Below, in pieces: positions 16,063 to 25,607 of a stretch of 51,164 nucleotides of DNA. The DNA comes from Bacteroidota bacterium (lineage in GTDB: Bacteria; Bacteroidota; Bacteroidia; Chitinophagales; Chitinophagaceae). The stretch covers positions 1 through 51,164 of the forward strand of contig JAUZOE010000029.1 in the NCBI GenBank assembly GCA_030706605.1, in the 5' to 3' direction. Every line of letters begins with the position of its first letter. The first letter of the stretch is position 1. The notes under the pieces were generated by a model. The model made no database searches. It saw only the letters and a program-made list of their open reading frames with translations, and was not told where the DNA came from. The translations under genes and the position numbers were made by a program.

Positions 16063-17199
16063 TTGATTGCTAAAAAAACTTTTGTATTTTTCTCGCCCTA
16101 CTTAGGACATTCAGGATCGGAGGTATTGCTGTGCAATTTAATAAATGAAATAAGTAAGATTGATGAATTTGAAATTGTATTAGTTGGGTTTACGGATGGC
16201 GATTTGGTTACCCACCTAAATACAAATATTACGTATTTCTCTTTTACCCAATTTTACAGGAAGTATCATTCCTTTAATAAACGAATACAGAGAAAATTAT
16301 TTTCAGGTAACAAACATAATTGCCAGCATTGGTTCTTACTAAAAATTAAACACGACTACCCGGGAGCTACGTGGATATTGAATACACTCAATCTTTCCAA
16401 CCTGTTTGAGTTTATACAGTCGGAAAAAATAGCTTCTTATATCTGGATACATGAAATGGCACCCCAGTTTGAATGGAGAACTATTCCTGAAATTCAATTC
16501 TTGAAAACAGTTCCTGAAAAATTAATTTGTGTATCAGAAGCAGTGGCTTCTTCGATAAGGCCTCTCGGCATTAGAGGCGAAGTAAAAGTTATTTATCCCG
16601 GCATATTTTCAGAAGAAGAAATAACCAAACAGTCATTAAAAAAAATAAAAAACGCCGGAGAATCTGTTATCAATATCGGCATGTCAGGAAGGGTGGATGT
16701 AAATAAAAATTCATTATTTTTTTTAAATTTTGCCAGGTATTTAAAGCAGGAGAATGAAACAAGATTTAAGTTAACCTGGTTAGGAGGTGACGACAGTAAT
16801 GGTTTATTATATTATATAAGAACCATCATAAAAGCGGAGGGTTTATCATCTCTTGTTGAATTTGCAGGGTTCCAAAAAAAAGATTACGTGGATAGTATGG
16901 CCAATTTTGATGTATTCTTATTGCCATCCTACTATGATTCGTTCCCGCTTGTGATGCTTGAAGCATCTTCTTTGGGAATCCCTATAGTAGGATGGGACTC
17001 AGGTGGGATTAAAGAATTTGTTGATGACAATAGAATTGGAAAAATATTAATGAATAACAGCAATGAAGAATTGCATCTTTTCCTTAAAGGATATATTAAT
17101 AATCCACATCAATTTGAACCCGGAATTATCAAAAGTCGTTCCTCTTTTTTTTCAAAAGAAAGGTTTATAAAAAATTTCCTGAAGGTCCTTGCAGAATAA
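16063..17199 (+). CDS. GT4 family glycosyltransferase
   Basis: A 378-residue GT-B enzyme. The N-terminus FVFFSPYLGHSGSEVLLCNLI has the acceptor loop. The C-terminal half has IGMSGRVDVNKNSLFFL, TWLGGDDSNG, VEFAGFQKKDYVDSM and the donor segment LPSYYDSFPLVMLEASSLG, where the first acidic residue of the usual E-x7-E is Asp. The start is TTG 16063, one base after the preceding stop; no in-frame ATG precedes the first beta-strand. A cytoplasmic transferase of unknown specificity. Confidence 0.88.
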   Translation: MIAKKTFVFFSPYLGHSGSEVLLCNLINEISKIDEFEIVLVGFTDGDLVTHLNTNITYFSFTQFYRKYHSFNKRIQRKLFSGNKHNCQHWFLLKIKHDYPGATWILNTLNLSNLFEFIQSEKIASYIWIHEMAPQFEWRTIPEIQFLKTVPEKLICVSEAVASSIRPLGIRGEVKVIYPGIFSEEEITKQSLKKIKNAGESVINIGMSGRVDVNKNSLFFLNFARYLKQENETRFKLTWLGGDDSNGLLYYIRTIIKAEGLSSLVEFAGFQKKDYVDSMANFDVFLLPSYYDSFPLVMLEASSLGIPIVGWDSGGIKEFVDDNRIGKILMNNSNEELHLFLKGYINNPHQFEPGIIKSRSSFFSKERFIKNFLKVLAE

Positions 17200-17243
17200 G
17201 AATTTGTTGATACAATTTTAGAAAGATAAAATTTGAAAAGCGA

Positions 17244-18164
17244 TTGAATAACTTATATATTGTTGCAATTGTAGTTACTTATAATGGCTCCAAATGGATT
17301 GAAAAATGTTTGGGCTCGCTCACTTCGTGTAGTATTCCTTTAAAAATATTTGCTATAGATAATGCTTCCACAGATCATACGGTTTCTCTCATAAAAAACC
17401 AGTTTCCCGGTGTAGAAGTTATTGAAACAGGAGCCAATATAGGTTTTGGCCAGGCCAATAACATAGGATTAAAAAAAGCGTTGGAATTAAATGCTGATTA
17501 TGTTTTTTTATTGAACCAGGATGCATGGGTAGAAAAAGATACCATTGAGCAATTGGTAAGGGTGGCAGATGCCAATAAAGAATACGGAGTGATAAGCCCG
17601 TTTCATTTGTTGCCCGGTCAAAATAAACTGGAATGGTATTTTTCTACTTATATAGCGCCGGAGAAATGTAAAGATTTGGTAAGTGATATTTATTTTAAAC
17701 AAACAAAGAGCGTATATGCTTTGGAGTTTGTAAATGCAGCAGCCTGGTTAATCAGCAAAGAATGTTTGGAACAGGTGGGCGGCTTTGATCCGCTTTTCCC
17801 GCATTACGGTGAGGATGAAGATTATTGCAGCCGGGTGCTGTATAAAAAATTAAAAGTAGGGGTAACTCCTGAAGCAATCATTTATCATGATATTACCATG
17901 AAGACCTGGGACGAAATAAAATTCAATCCACAGCGCCAGTTAATATTTGCTTTTATTGAGTTAAAGAATATTCGTATTTCTTATCATTTCTTATTGTTTA
18001 ATTATTACAAGAACCTAACCGGCAAACTATTTTCTTTGCTGGTATTGCGTAAATGGCGGGAGCTGTGGCTAATGACAAAAATATTTTTCAGGTCGCTGGG
18101 GTATCTCTCTAAAATAAACCGTTCACGTAAGGTTTCAAAGCAATATTGTTCTTATTTAAAATAA
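17244..18164 (+). CDS. GT2 family glycosyltransferase (rhamnosyltransferase-like)
   Basis: A 306-residue GT-A enzyme. It opens LYIVAIVVTYNGSKWIEKCL and has AIDNASTDHTVSLI, the GANIGFGQANNIGLKKAL segment typical of rhamnosyl- and galactofuranosyl-transferase-like GT2 proteins, and the metal motif LLNQDAWV. GGFDPLFPHYGEDEDYCSRV carries the catalytic base region. The start is TTG 17244 after a 44-bp gap. The rhamnosyl assignment is only by resemblance. Confidence 0.88.
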   Translation: MNNLYIVAIVVTYNGSKWIEKCLGSLTSCSIPLKIFAIDNASTDHTVSLIKNQFPGVEVIETGANIGFGQANNIGLKKALELNADYVFLLNQDAWVEKDTIEQLVRVADANKEYGVISPFHLLPGQNKLEWYFSTYIAPEKCKDLVSDIYFKQTKSVYALEFVNAAAWLISKECLEQVGGFDPLFPHYGEDEDYCSRVLYKKLKVGVTPEAIIYHDITMKTWDEIKFNPQRQLIFAFIELKNIRISYHFLLFNYYKNLTGKLFSLLVLRKWRELWLMTKIFFRSLGYLSKINRSRKVSKQYCSYLK

Positions 18165-18170
18165 ATTATT

Positions 18171-19097
18171 TTGTCTGCGGCAGGTAAATTATTAATCAAA
18201 GCGCTACAGTCTTTTCCGTATGTAAAGGGACTGGAAGAGCGCATACATGAGTTTGAAAAATATTCAAGTTTTGCACCGGGGCATTATTACAGTCCCCTTG
18301 CAGATCCCGGGGAATACAAAGCGCAGCAAAGTAAAGACTTTGCTTCTCCGAATTTTGTGCCTGCAGAAATAGATTTTAATAGGGCACAGCAGGTATCGCT
18401 TTTAAAAGCCTTTGCCGGGTTTTATGCAGAAATGCCTTTTACAGAAAAAGATAAAGGAACCAACAGGTTTTCCTTTGACAATATTTTTTTTACTTATGCA
18501 GATGCCATATCGATGTACAGTATGCTACGGGTTTATAAGCCCCGGAGGCTGATAGAAATAGGGTCAGGGTTTTCATCAGCATTGGTATTGGATACTAATG
18601 AACTGTTTTTTAATAACGGTATCCACTTAACTTTTATAGAGCCCAACCCGGAGAGATTGTATCAGAATCTCAGGGGTAGTGAAACGGTAAATATAATAGC
18701 GCAAAAGATACAGGATGTCGAACTGGATATTTTTAAAACACTGGAGGCTGGTGACTTTCTTTTAATCGATACATCGCATGTATCAAAATCGGGGAGCGAT
18801 GTAAACCATATTTATTTTAATATTCTGCCTTATCTTAAAAAGGGTGTTATCATTCATATTCACGATATATTTTTCCCTTTTGAATACCCGGAGAAATGGG
18901 TGATAGAAGAAAAGCGATCATGGAATGAGATTTTTTTGCTGCGTTCTTTCCTCGCTTTTAGCAATGCGTTTAAAATGATTTTTTTCAATGACTATATTCA
19001 AAAAATGGAACACAGATATATTGAAGAAAATATACCTCTATTCCTGAAACGCAATACAACCGTATGCGGTGGTATGTGGATAGAAAAAACGCTCTGA
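18171..19097 (+). CDS. Class I SAM-dependent methyltransferase (Methyltransf_24-like)
   Basis: A 308-residue protein. The SAM-binding core is RLIEIGSGFSSALVLDT (motif I), FIEPNPERLYQNL (acidic end of strand 2) and DFLLIDTSHVSKSGSDV (motif IV region), followed by the HIHDIFFPFEYPE segment seen in Methyltransf_24-type enzymes. The N-terminal 90 residues are extra. The start is TTG 18171, 6 bp after the preceding gene. The following GT2 gene begins 4 bp after its stop, so it is embedded in the operon. It probably O-methylates a sugar. Confidence 0.82.
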   Translation: MSAAGKLLIKALQSFPYVKGLEERIHEFEKYSSFAPGHYYSPLADPGEYKAQQSKDFASPNFVPAEIDFNRAQQVSLLKAFAGFYAEMPFTEKDKGTNRFSFDNIFFTYADAISMYSMLRVYKPRRLIEIGSGFSSALVLDTNELFFNNGIHLTFIEPNPERLYQNLRGSETVNIIAQKIQDVELDIFKTLEAGDFLLIDTSHVSKSGSDVNHIYFNILPYLKKGVIIHIHDIFFPFEYPEKWVIEEKRSWNEIFLLRSFLAFSNAFKMIFFNDYIQKMEHRYIEENIPLFLKRNTTVCGGMWIEKTL

Positions 19098-19101
19098 ATA
19101 C

Positions 19102-20079
19102 ATGCCACAGGTTTCCATCATCATTCCACATTTTAACCGTTCTGTTTTATTACAGCAAACGATTAATTCGGTAAAGGCCCAGACCTATACGGATTGGGAA
19201 ATTATCATCGTAGATGATGGCTCTGATGAAATAGAATGGGAAAGACTAAAAACATATGAAGAGGAGAAAATAAAAATATACCAGCGAACAGATGGCACCA
19301 AAGGTCCATCCCGTTGCAGGAATATAGGCGTATCAAAATCAAAGGGCACTTATTTAATATTTCTTGATTCTGATGATTTGTTAGCTGATTTCTGTCTGGG
19401 GCAAAGGGTAGGGGAGATAGAGAAAGATAATAATACAGGAATGGCGGTTTTCCTGATGGAGGAATTTAATGACTATCCTGGCGATACTAAAACCTGTTTC
19501 AATATTGATGTTCCATTTCCAAAATTACGTGGCCTTTTTATTCAAAATAGGAATCCCTGGAATGTAACCTGTCCGATCTGGAAAAGAGATTTTTTTGAGA
19601 AAACAGGTGGTTTTGACGAATCTTTTCTTTTTATGGAAGATCCTGATTTGCACCTTAGGGTTTTAAATAAGGCTCCAGGAAATATAAAAATCTGTTATGA
19701 TAAACCGGCAGACTGTTATTACAGGATCAACCATATAGACAATACCAAAGAAAGCTTCTGGTACCATTCAATTTTTTACAGGATACAGTTTTATAAAAAG
19801 ATAACAAGTGGGGCTTATGCAAATGATTTTGTGATCAGTCATCAACAAGATATTAGGATTGGAGTGTATCATTTAATAAGAACATTTCTCTACTCAAGGA
19901 AAAAACAATTTCCTGAACTTTATACGGAGCTTATAGCCTGGATGAAAGAAAGCAGGTTGTTTTCAACTTTCGAAATCACTAAATTCAGATTTTTAATAAA
20001 TACCGGGAACTCGGCTTCAGGTATCCTACAAAAACTCAGATTTCGGGGAATCTGTTATAAACTATTACCTGTTGATTAG
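19102..20079 (+). CDS. GT2 family glycosyltransferase
   Basis: A 325-residue GT-A enzyme. It begins MPQVSIIIPHFNRSVLLQQTI and has IIVDDGSDEIEW, KGPSRCRNIGVSKSKGTYLIFLDSDD (metal site DSDD) and FDESFLFMEDPDLHLRVL at the base region. ATG 19102 lies 4 bp after the methyltransferase gene. Specificity unknown. Confidence 0.9.
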   Translation: MPQVSIIIPHFNRSVLLQQTINSVKAQTYTDWEIIIVDDGSDEIEWERLKTYEEEKIKIYQRTDGTKGPSRCRNIGVSKSKGTYLIFLDSDDLLADFCLGQRVGEIEKDNNTGMAVFLMEEFNDYPGDTKTCFNIDVPFPKLRGLFIQNRNPWNVTCPIWKRDFFEKTGGFDESFLFMEDPDLHLRVLNKAPGNIKICYDKPADCYYRINHIDNTKESFWYHSIFYRIQFYKKITSGAYANDFVISHQQDIRIGVYHLIRTFLYSRKKQFPELYTELIAWMKESRLFSTFEITKFRFLINTGNSASGILQKLRFRGICYKLLPVD

Positions 20080-20118
20080 CACTCTTGCTTTTTATCATAG
20101 AATTTTTACCATTTTTAA

Positions 20119-21177
20119 GTGAATCAATTTAAACTCCGGCATTTACCCGAATTAGATGCCCTGCGGACCTTCGCAGTGGTAATGGTTATGCTGGCGCATT
20201 ATCTACCGGATATTGGTTTAAGATTACCATTTTCCTGGTATGGTGTTGACTTATTTTTTACCATATCAGGCTTCCTGATAACTACCATATTGATCAATGC
20301 GTTTAAGAATAATAATGGAAAAAACCGGCTAAACATTATTAAAAACTTCCTTATAAGAAGAGTATTCAGACTGTTCCCTGCATATTATTTTTTTTTACTT
20401 TTTTTTTGGGGGTTAAAAAATATATTCAATATCTGGATTTGGAGAGATGAGTTTACGATTTATTTCTTTACCTATACCCCTAACTGGTTATTTCTTAAAA
20501 CGGGATTGAATAATGCAGCCTGCTTCTCACACTTATGGTCATTGGGTGTAGAAGAACAATTTTATTTATTTTGGCCGTGGCTATTACTGTTTCCTCCTGT
20601 TAAATATCGTGTTGGTATTATCCTGGGTATGATTTTGATTTCGATAATCCTGGGTTTTATTTATTATGATAATAGTATTGCCGTGTTGCCTTTTGCAAAT
20701 TTTCATACTTTGGGAGCTGGCTGTTTATTAGCTTATTTTTATACCCAAAATGCTTCAATAATAAATTGGTTAAAAAAATACAGGATGTGGATTGTAACTG
20801 TTTCATTTGTTAACCTGTTAATTGTATTGTACTTTTTCCCGGGGTTATCTTCTTTTGAATCTGTTTACAGGGCATTGAGTTTAAGTATTTGCACTGCAGC
20901 TTTAGTGCTGGTAAGCATTTTTGGATGGGCAGGTGTTTTAAAAATAGTGGCAAGAAATAAACTAGTACAGTACATAGGCAAAATCAGCTATGGTATTTAT
21001 TTATATCATTTACCTATTCCTGTTTTGACGGGTTTAATACTTACCCGAATGCATTTGCATGTGAATAATGTGGTATTATTTTTTGCATATTTTGCTATTA
21101 CTTTTGTTATAGCAGCTATTTCTTATAAGTATTTGGAAATGCCATTTTTGAAACTTAAGAAAAGGTTTAATGATTAG
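20119..21177 (+). CDS. Acyltransferase 3 family membrane protein (OafA-like)
   Basis: A 352-residue polytopic acyltransferase. The family signature lies at the N-terminus: PELDALRTFAVVMVMLAHY (catalytic His in AHY), then WYGVDLFFTISGFLITTIL and the arginines of FLIRRVFRLFPAYY. SHLWSLGVEEQFYLFWPW follows. About ten hydrophobic spans end at AISYKYLEMPF. It would acylate, usually O-acetylate, a glycan at the membrane, consistent with a decorated polysaccharide. The start is GTG 20119, giving MNQFKLRHLPELDALR. Confidence 0.93.
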   Translation: MNQFKLRHLPELDALRTFAVVMVMLAHYLPDIGLRLPFSWYGVDLFFTISGFLITTILINAFKNNNGKNRLNIIKNFLIRRVFRLFPAYYFFLLFFWGLKNIFNIWIWRDEFTIYFFTYTPNWLFLKTGLNNAACFSHLWSLGVEEQFYLFWPWLLLFPPVKYRVGIILGMILISIILGFIYYDNSIAVLPFANFHTLGAGCLLAYFYTQNASIINWLKKYRMWIVTVSFVNLLIVLYFFPGLSSFESVYRALSLSICTAALVLVSIFGWAGVLKIVARNKLVQYIGKISYGIYLYHLPIPVLTGLILTRMHLHVNNVVLFFAYFAITFVIAAISYKYLEMPFLKLKKRFND

Positions 21178-21224
21178 AAATATAATCCAGGATTGTTATT
21201 TATTCTCTCTCTCTTTATAAATAG

Positions 21225-22184
21225 TTGAAAGTTTCTGTTATTATACCGGTAAAAAACGGAGCTGCTACTTTAGCCAGGTGTCTTCAAAGTATAACGAGCC
21301 AAAGCATTGCAGCAGAGATAGAGATAATTATTCTTGATTCTATGTCCACAGATGAAAGCAGGGAAATTGCTTTGCAATACGGAGCTATCATTATTGATAT
21401 TCCTGGCAACAGCTTTAATCATGGCCTTACCCGGAATCTTGGAGTAAAGTATGCTACCGGAGATTTAATTTATTTAACAGTGCAGGATGCCAGTATAGCA
21501 GAAGTTGAGATGTTGGGAAAAATGGCAACGCATTTTGATGACAAGGAAGTGATGGGGGTGGTGGGTCACCAGGCAGTGCCGCATGAAAAGGATAAGAATC
21601 CATTGCTTTGGTTTAAGCGATTCAGCAAACCTGAAATAACCATCCGCCAGGTACAAAATGCAACAGAGTTTGAAAAGCTTCCGGTAGCAGCACAACAAAA
21701 ATTAGTGGCCTGGGATAATGTGGTGGCCATGTATAGAAAAACGGCTTTGCTACAGCAGCCTTTTGTAGCAACTGAATTTGCAGAAGACTGGATATGGAGT
21801 GAACAGGCTTTACGGAGGGGATGGAAATTAATTCATGATGCCAATATAGTTGCCTGGCATTATCATCATCGCGGATTTAGTTATGCTTTCAGGGTAGCAT
21901 ATGCCATGAATTATCATTTCTACCAATTTTTGGGGTACCGGCCTGCTGTACCGGCATTCTTATCACCAATGCTAAAAGCTACCTATCATATTTTTAAAAA
22001 CCCTGTATTGGGACTTAAAGAAAAATGTTATTGGGCTTTTCATAACTACGCAGGGATATCGGGTACTTTTTTTTCGCATATCAATTTTTTATGGCGGCTG
22101 CAAACAGGATCGGTAAAATCGGTGGAGAAAGGATATAAAAAATATTGTAAAGACATACCGCAGGGCAAACAAAAGAAATATTAA
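21225..22184 (+). CDS. GT2 family glycosyltransferase (rhamnosyltransferase-like)
   Basis: A 319-residue GT-A enzyme. It begins KVSVIIPVKNGAATLARCLQS and has IILDSMSTDESREIA, the NSFNHGLTRNLGVKYATGD segment characteristic of dTDP-rhamnosyltransferase-like GT2 proteins, and the metal site TVQDAS (QDA in place of DDD). The late segment FAEDWIWSEQALRRGW holds the probable base. The start is TTG 21225. The C-terminal third is basic and aromatic without a clear membrane span. The rhamnose assignment is tentative. Confidence 0.9.
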   Translation: MKVSVIIPVKNGAATLARCLQSITSQSIAAEIEIIILDSMSTDESREIALQYGAIIIDIPGNSFNHGLTRNLGVKYATGDLIYLTVQDASIAEVEMLGKMATHFDDKEVMGVVGHQAVPHEKDKNPLLWFKRFSKPEITIRQVQNATEFEKLPVAAQQKLVAWDNVVAMYRKTALLQQPFVATEFAEDWIWSEQALRRGWKLIHDANIVAWHYHHRGFSYAFRVAYAMNYHFYQFLGYRPAVPAFLSPMLKATYHIFKNPVLGLKEKCYWAFHNYAGISGTFFSHINFLWRLQTGSVKSVEKGYKKYCKDIPQGKQKKY

Positions 22185-22210
22185 ATAAGCTTCGAACATA
22201 AAAATTTATA

Positions 22211-22963
22211 ATGCTTACATTATTAGAAAATATTTTTACAAGTTCTTTAATTGAAAATCCACAAGGGAAAATGGTTTCGCTCCATTCTCATACATCCAGG
22301 GGACAGGGGATATTTTTGCAGGGAATATTTGACCAGGTAAAGCCGAAAAAAACTTTAGAGATCGGAATGGCATTTGGGATTTCATCTCTTTTTATTTTAG
22401 AAAAACACAGGGAATATGACCATCCAAATAAATCTCATATCATTATTGAGCCATATCCATGGAAAGGTATAGCAGAATATAACTTTGCGAAAGCAGGATT
22501 GTTTGAATTAACTGATATTTATTACAAAAAATCTTATGAAATCCTGCCTGGATTAGTAGCTGAAAATATCCGCATCCAGTACGCTTATGTAGATACTATA
22601 AAACTTTTTGACAATGTGATGCAGGATATTTTCTTTATAGATAAAATGCTGGATGTGGGGGGAGTAATCATATTAGACGATTGTGGAGGATCCTGGCCAG
22701 GTATTCAAAAAGCGGCAAGGTTTTTAAACTCTTTGCCACATTATGAATTTTTAGGAGGGTATAGAAAAAGCCCGCTAACCCTGAAAAGGAAAATTGCATT
22801 GGCGGTTACTACTTTTGCTATTAATCTTGTCCCTTTTAAAAATAGATTTTTACCTGGGTTTAATTTAAAAACCAATCGAAGCCTGGATTTGGAATATAGA
22901 TGTATTGCATTTAAAAAAAAATTGGAAGACACTAGAAGCTGGGATTGGGATATATCTTTTTAA
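22211..22963 (+). CDS. Class I SAM-dependent methyltransferase (Methyltransf_24-like)
   Basis: A 250-residue protein. Motif I is KTLEIGMAFGISSLFIL, followed by HIIIEPYPW at strand 2 and IFFIDKMLDVGGVIILDDCGGSWPG, the DD loop of Methyltransf_24 proteins. Its tail overlaps no other gene; the GT2 gene starts 2 bp later at 22965. It probably methylates a sugar hydroxyl of the locus product. It resembles the enzyme at 18171 in type but not closely in sequence. Confidence 0.85.
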   Translation: MLTLLENIFTSSLIENPQGKMVSLHSHTSRGQGIFLQGIFDQVKPKKTLEIGMAFGISSLFILEKHREYDHPNKSHIIIEPYPWKGIAEYNFAKAGLFELTDIYYKKSYEILPGLVAENIRIQYAYVDTIKLFDNVMQDIFFIDKMLDVGGVIILDDCGGSWPGIQKAARFLNSLPHYEFLGGYRKSPLTLKRKIALAVTTFAINLVPFKNRFLPGFNLKTNRSLDLEYRCIAFKKKLEDTRSWDWDISF

Positions 22964-22964
22964 A

Positions 22965-23858
22965 ATGAAAATTTTTCCTTTAGTAAGTGTTTTAATGACG
23001 GCCTACAACCGTGAAAAATACATTGCGGAAGCAATAGAAAGTGTTTTGGCATCTACCTACACTAATTTTGAGTTGATCATAGTGGATGATGGCTCTACCG
23101 ATAATACGGTAAGCATTGCCCGTAGCTTTGAAGCAATAGATACCAGGGTAAAGGTGTATGTGAATGAAACAAATTTGGGAGATTATCCAAATAGAAATAG
23201 AGCCGCAAGCTATGCAAAAGGTAAATATTTAAAGTATCTCGATAGCGATGATTCCATTTATCCAGAGGGGCTCTCTTATTGTATAGAAGAGATGGAAAAA
23301 TACCCTAATTCATCTTTCGGTCTGTCAATGATTGATAATGATTCTGGTACTTCGGTATTTATGAATAGTGAAGAGGTTATCAGGAAACATTTTTTTCAAT
23401 CCAGTCATCTTTCTGCAGGACCAACAGGAATGATTATAAAGAGGGAACTATTTGAAAAAATTGGAGGCTTTGACCCACGCTTTTATATGGCAAGTGATTC
23501 ATTTTTTAACATTCACGTAGCAAGTATATCACCGGTTGTTTTATTAAAACAAAAGTTTTTTTATTATAGGATACATGAAGGGCAGGAACAAAATAATCCT
23601 AAAGGTTATTTTATTTATGGATACCTGGCTAATCGTAACATATTAAAAACTTTAAAATTGCCTTTAACAAAAAATGAAATAATTTTTTTGAGTAAAAAAA
23701 ATAAAAAGCAACATGCTGTTGCTTTAATTAAACACTTAATCTTTAAAAGGAAAATCAAGGATTCATTTTTTGTAATGAAGCAAACCGATTTTGGTTTTGT
23801 TGATATAATCATAGGGTTATTCTACAAAATATCCGATAAGTTTGGTTTGAAGGTTTAG
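22965..23858 (+). CDS. GT2 family glycosyltransferase
   Basis: A 297-residue GT-A enzyme from ATG 22965 (MKIFPLVSVLMTAYNREKYI). The frame is open from 22905, but the extra 20 codons lie inside the preceding methyltransferase and are not part of the fold. Motifs are IIVDDGSTDNTVSIA, GDYPNRNRAASYAKG, the metal site LDSDDS and IGGFDPRFYMASDSF. The C-terminus is basic. Specificity unknown. Confidence 0.9.
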   Translation: MKIFPLVSVLMTAYNREKYIAEAIESVLASTYTNFELIIVDDGSTDNTVSIARSFEAIDTRVKVYVNETNLGDYPNRNRAASYAKGKYLKYLDSDDSIYPEGLSYCIEEMEKYPNSSFGLSMIDNDSGTSVFMNSEEVIRKHFFQSSHLSAGPTGMIIKRELFEKIGGFDPRFYMASDSFFNIHVASISPVVLLKQKFFYYRIHEGQEQNNPKGYFIYGYLANRNILKTLKLPLTKNEIIFLSKKNKKQHAVALIKHLIFKRKIKDSFFVMKQTDFGFVDIIIGLFYKISDKFGLKV

Positions 23859-23874
23859 TATATTAAAATACTTT

Positions 23875-24585
23875 ATGAATTTAATTGAAAAAATAAATAA
23901 TAAATTTTGTGACAAAGCTTATTCAAGTCAGAAAATAAGCTATTCCCAATCTGGCGAAGATTTGATAGTTGATTTTCTATTAACATGGGTTCTTGGAATA
24001 AAAGAACCTTCCTACATTGATATCGGTGCTCACCATGCCTATAAATTTAATAATAACTTTATTTTTTACAAAAGAGGATTGACAGGAATAGATATTGAAC
24101 CTGACCCGATTTTATTTGCAGACATAGCTAAAAAGCGGCCAAAGGATATCAATATCAATAAAGGCATAGGTTCTAATATAAAAAATGAATATGCTGATTT
24201 TTATATAATGTCTTCAAGAACCCTAAACACATTCTCAAAAATGGAAGCAGAGAGAATAAGTGAAGAGGGAATTAATAAAATTGTAGAAATAAAATCGATT
24301 GAATTGATTAATATCAATGATATTTTATGTAAATATTATTCTGAAAATGCGCTGGATTTTTTATCGATAGATGTTGAAGGATTAGACTTAGAGATTTTGA
24401 GAAGTATAGATTTTGAGAAATACGGCCCGAAAGTGATATGCGTTGAAACAATAATTTTCACAAGCGACCGAATTTTTAAAAAACAGCAATCTACTATTGA
24501 TTTTCTTTTAGAAAATGGGTATGCCTGTTATGCTGATACTTCTATAAATTCAATTTTTGTGAGAAGATGTTGTTTAGATTTTTAG
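23875..24585 (+). CDS. FkbM family methyltransferase
   Basis: A 236-residue FkbM-type SAM methyltransferase. The signature runs YSQSGEDLIVDFLL, YIDIGAHHAYKFNN (motif I), GLTGIDIEPDPILF and ALDFLSIDVEGLDLEILRSIDF, which is the diagnostic IDVEG segment of the family. These enzymes O-methylate sugars or polyketides. It opens a visibly more AT-rich three-gene stretch (23875-26534), which suggests separate acquisition of this piece of the locus. Confidence 0.9.
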   Translation: MNLIEKINNKFCDKAYSSQKISYSQSGEDLIVDFLLTWVLGIKEPSYIDIGAHHAYKFNNNFIFYKRGLTGIDIEPDPILFADIAKKRPKDININKGIGSNIKNEYADFYIMSSRTLNTFSKMEAERISEEGINKIVEIKSIELININDILCKYYSENALDFLSIDVEGLDLEILRSIDFEKYGPKVICVETIIFTSDRIFKKQQSTIDFLLENGYACYADTSINSIFVRRCCLDF

Positions 24586-24607
24586 ATTTTTTTCTTTGAA
24601 CTAAATT

Positions 24608-25576
24608 ATGATAAAAGAGATTAATAAATTATTAGGAAAAGCTGGATTTCAGATTAAAAAAAATATAGCCTTAGAAAGCGAAAAGGTTTATTACAGAAAT
24701 ACAATTAAGTGTTTAGAAGATTTATATAATTATAGGTGCACACAGTTTAAATTAAATTTAAATGAGCAAATAATTGGAATCGTCTTTTCAAAAAACCGTG
24801 CTATGCAGCTTCATGCCTTAATATCTTCTTATTTTTATTATACAGAAAATGTTGCACCACTGAAGGTGATATTTACAACAGACAATGAGCAACACAAAAA
24901 ATCGTATCAAATTCTGAAAGAAGAATTTAGCACATTGGCTGTAGAATTTATTTGCGAAAATGATTTTAAAGCCCAATTAAAATCAATTGTTCAAAAAACA
25001 GAAGCTGATCGAATCTTTTTTATGACTGATGATGCAATTTTTTTAGATGAATATAATCTTTCCAATGTACTTAAATTTAATCCTTTGAAGACAATATTTT
25101 CTTTAAGACTTGGAAAGAATATAAATTTTTCATTTACTCATAATAAAGTCCAGGGATTGCCTAAATTCAAAAGTCTAATTCTTAATTCTCAAATTTTGTA
25201 TGAATGGATTTGGAAGAATATGAGTAATTCTCCTGATTGGTATTATCCCTTATCTGTTGATGCAAATATTTTTAGTAAAAATGAAATCGATATAATTATT
25301 AAATATATCGATTTCAACAATCCAAATACATTTGAAGCCAGTTTGCAAATATTCATAAATGTTTTTTTGCCACGGAAAGGTGTTTGTTATGAAAACGCAA
25401 AATATGTAAATATTCCATGTAATATCGTCCAAAATGATTTTGAAAATATCTATACAGGAACATTTAGCGTGTCGGAATTATTAAAATTATTTTTAGAGGG
25501 CAAAAGAATAAATTGGAAATTATATAAGGGAATAGATGCAATAAGCATTCAAAAAAGTAAATATGATTTTATTTAA
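24608..25576 (+). CDS. Unrecognised protein, possible GT-A glycosyltransferase
   Basis: A 322-residue protein that I cannot place in a named family. The core resembles a GT-A nucleotide-sugar domain: IIGIVFSKNRAMQLHALISS (strand 1 and acceptor loop, like GT2 VFTYNRP), LKVIFTTDNEQHKKSYQIL, EFICENDFKAQL and a possible metal site FFMTDDAIFLDE. Downstream come YYPLSVDANIF and NTFEASLQIFIN. No signal peptide or membrane span is seen. It is very AT-rich and lies between an FkbM methyltransferase and a GT2 gene with short gaps, so a role in building or modifying the same glycan is likely. The enzyme class is inferred from pattern only. Confidence 0.6.
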   Translation: MIKEINKLLGKAGFQIKKNIALESEKVYYRNTIKCLEDLYNYRCTQFKLNLNEQIIGIVFSKNRAMQLHALISSYFYYTENVAPLKVIFTTDNEQHKKSYQILKEEFSTLAVEFICENDFKAQLKSIVQKTEADRIFFMTDDAIFLDEYNLSNVLKFNPLKTIFSLRLGKNINFSFTHNKVQGLPKFKSLILNSQILYEWIWKNMSNSPDWYYPLSVDANIFSKNEIDIIIKYIDFNNPNTFEASLQIFINVFLPRKGVCYENAKYVNIPCNIVQNDFENIYTGTFSVSELLKLFLEGKRINWKLYKGIDAISIQKSKYDFI

Positions 25577-25607
25577 TCTATTCCATACATAACTTTATTT
25601 AATCAAA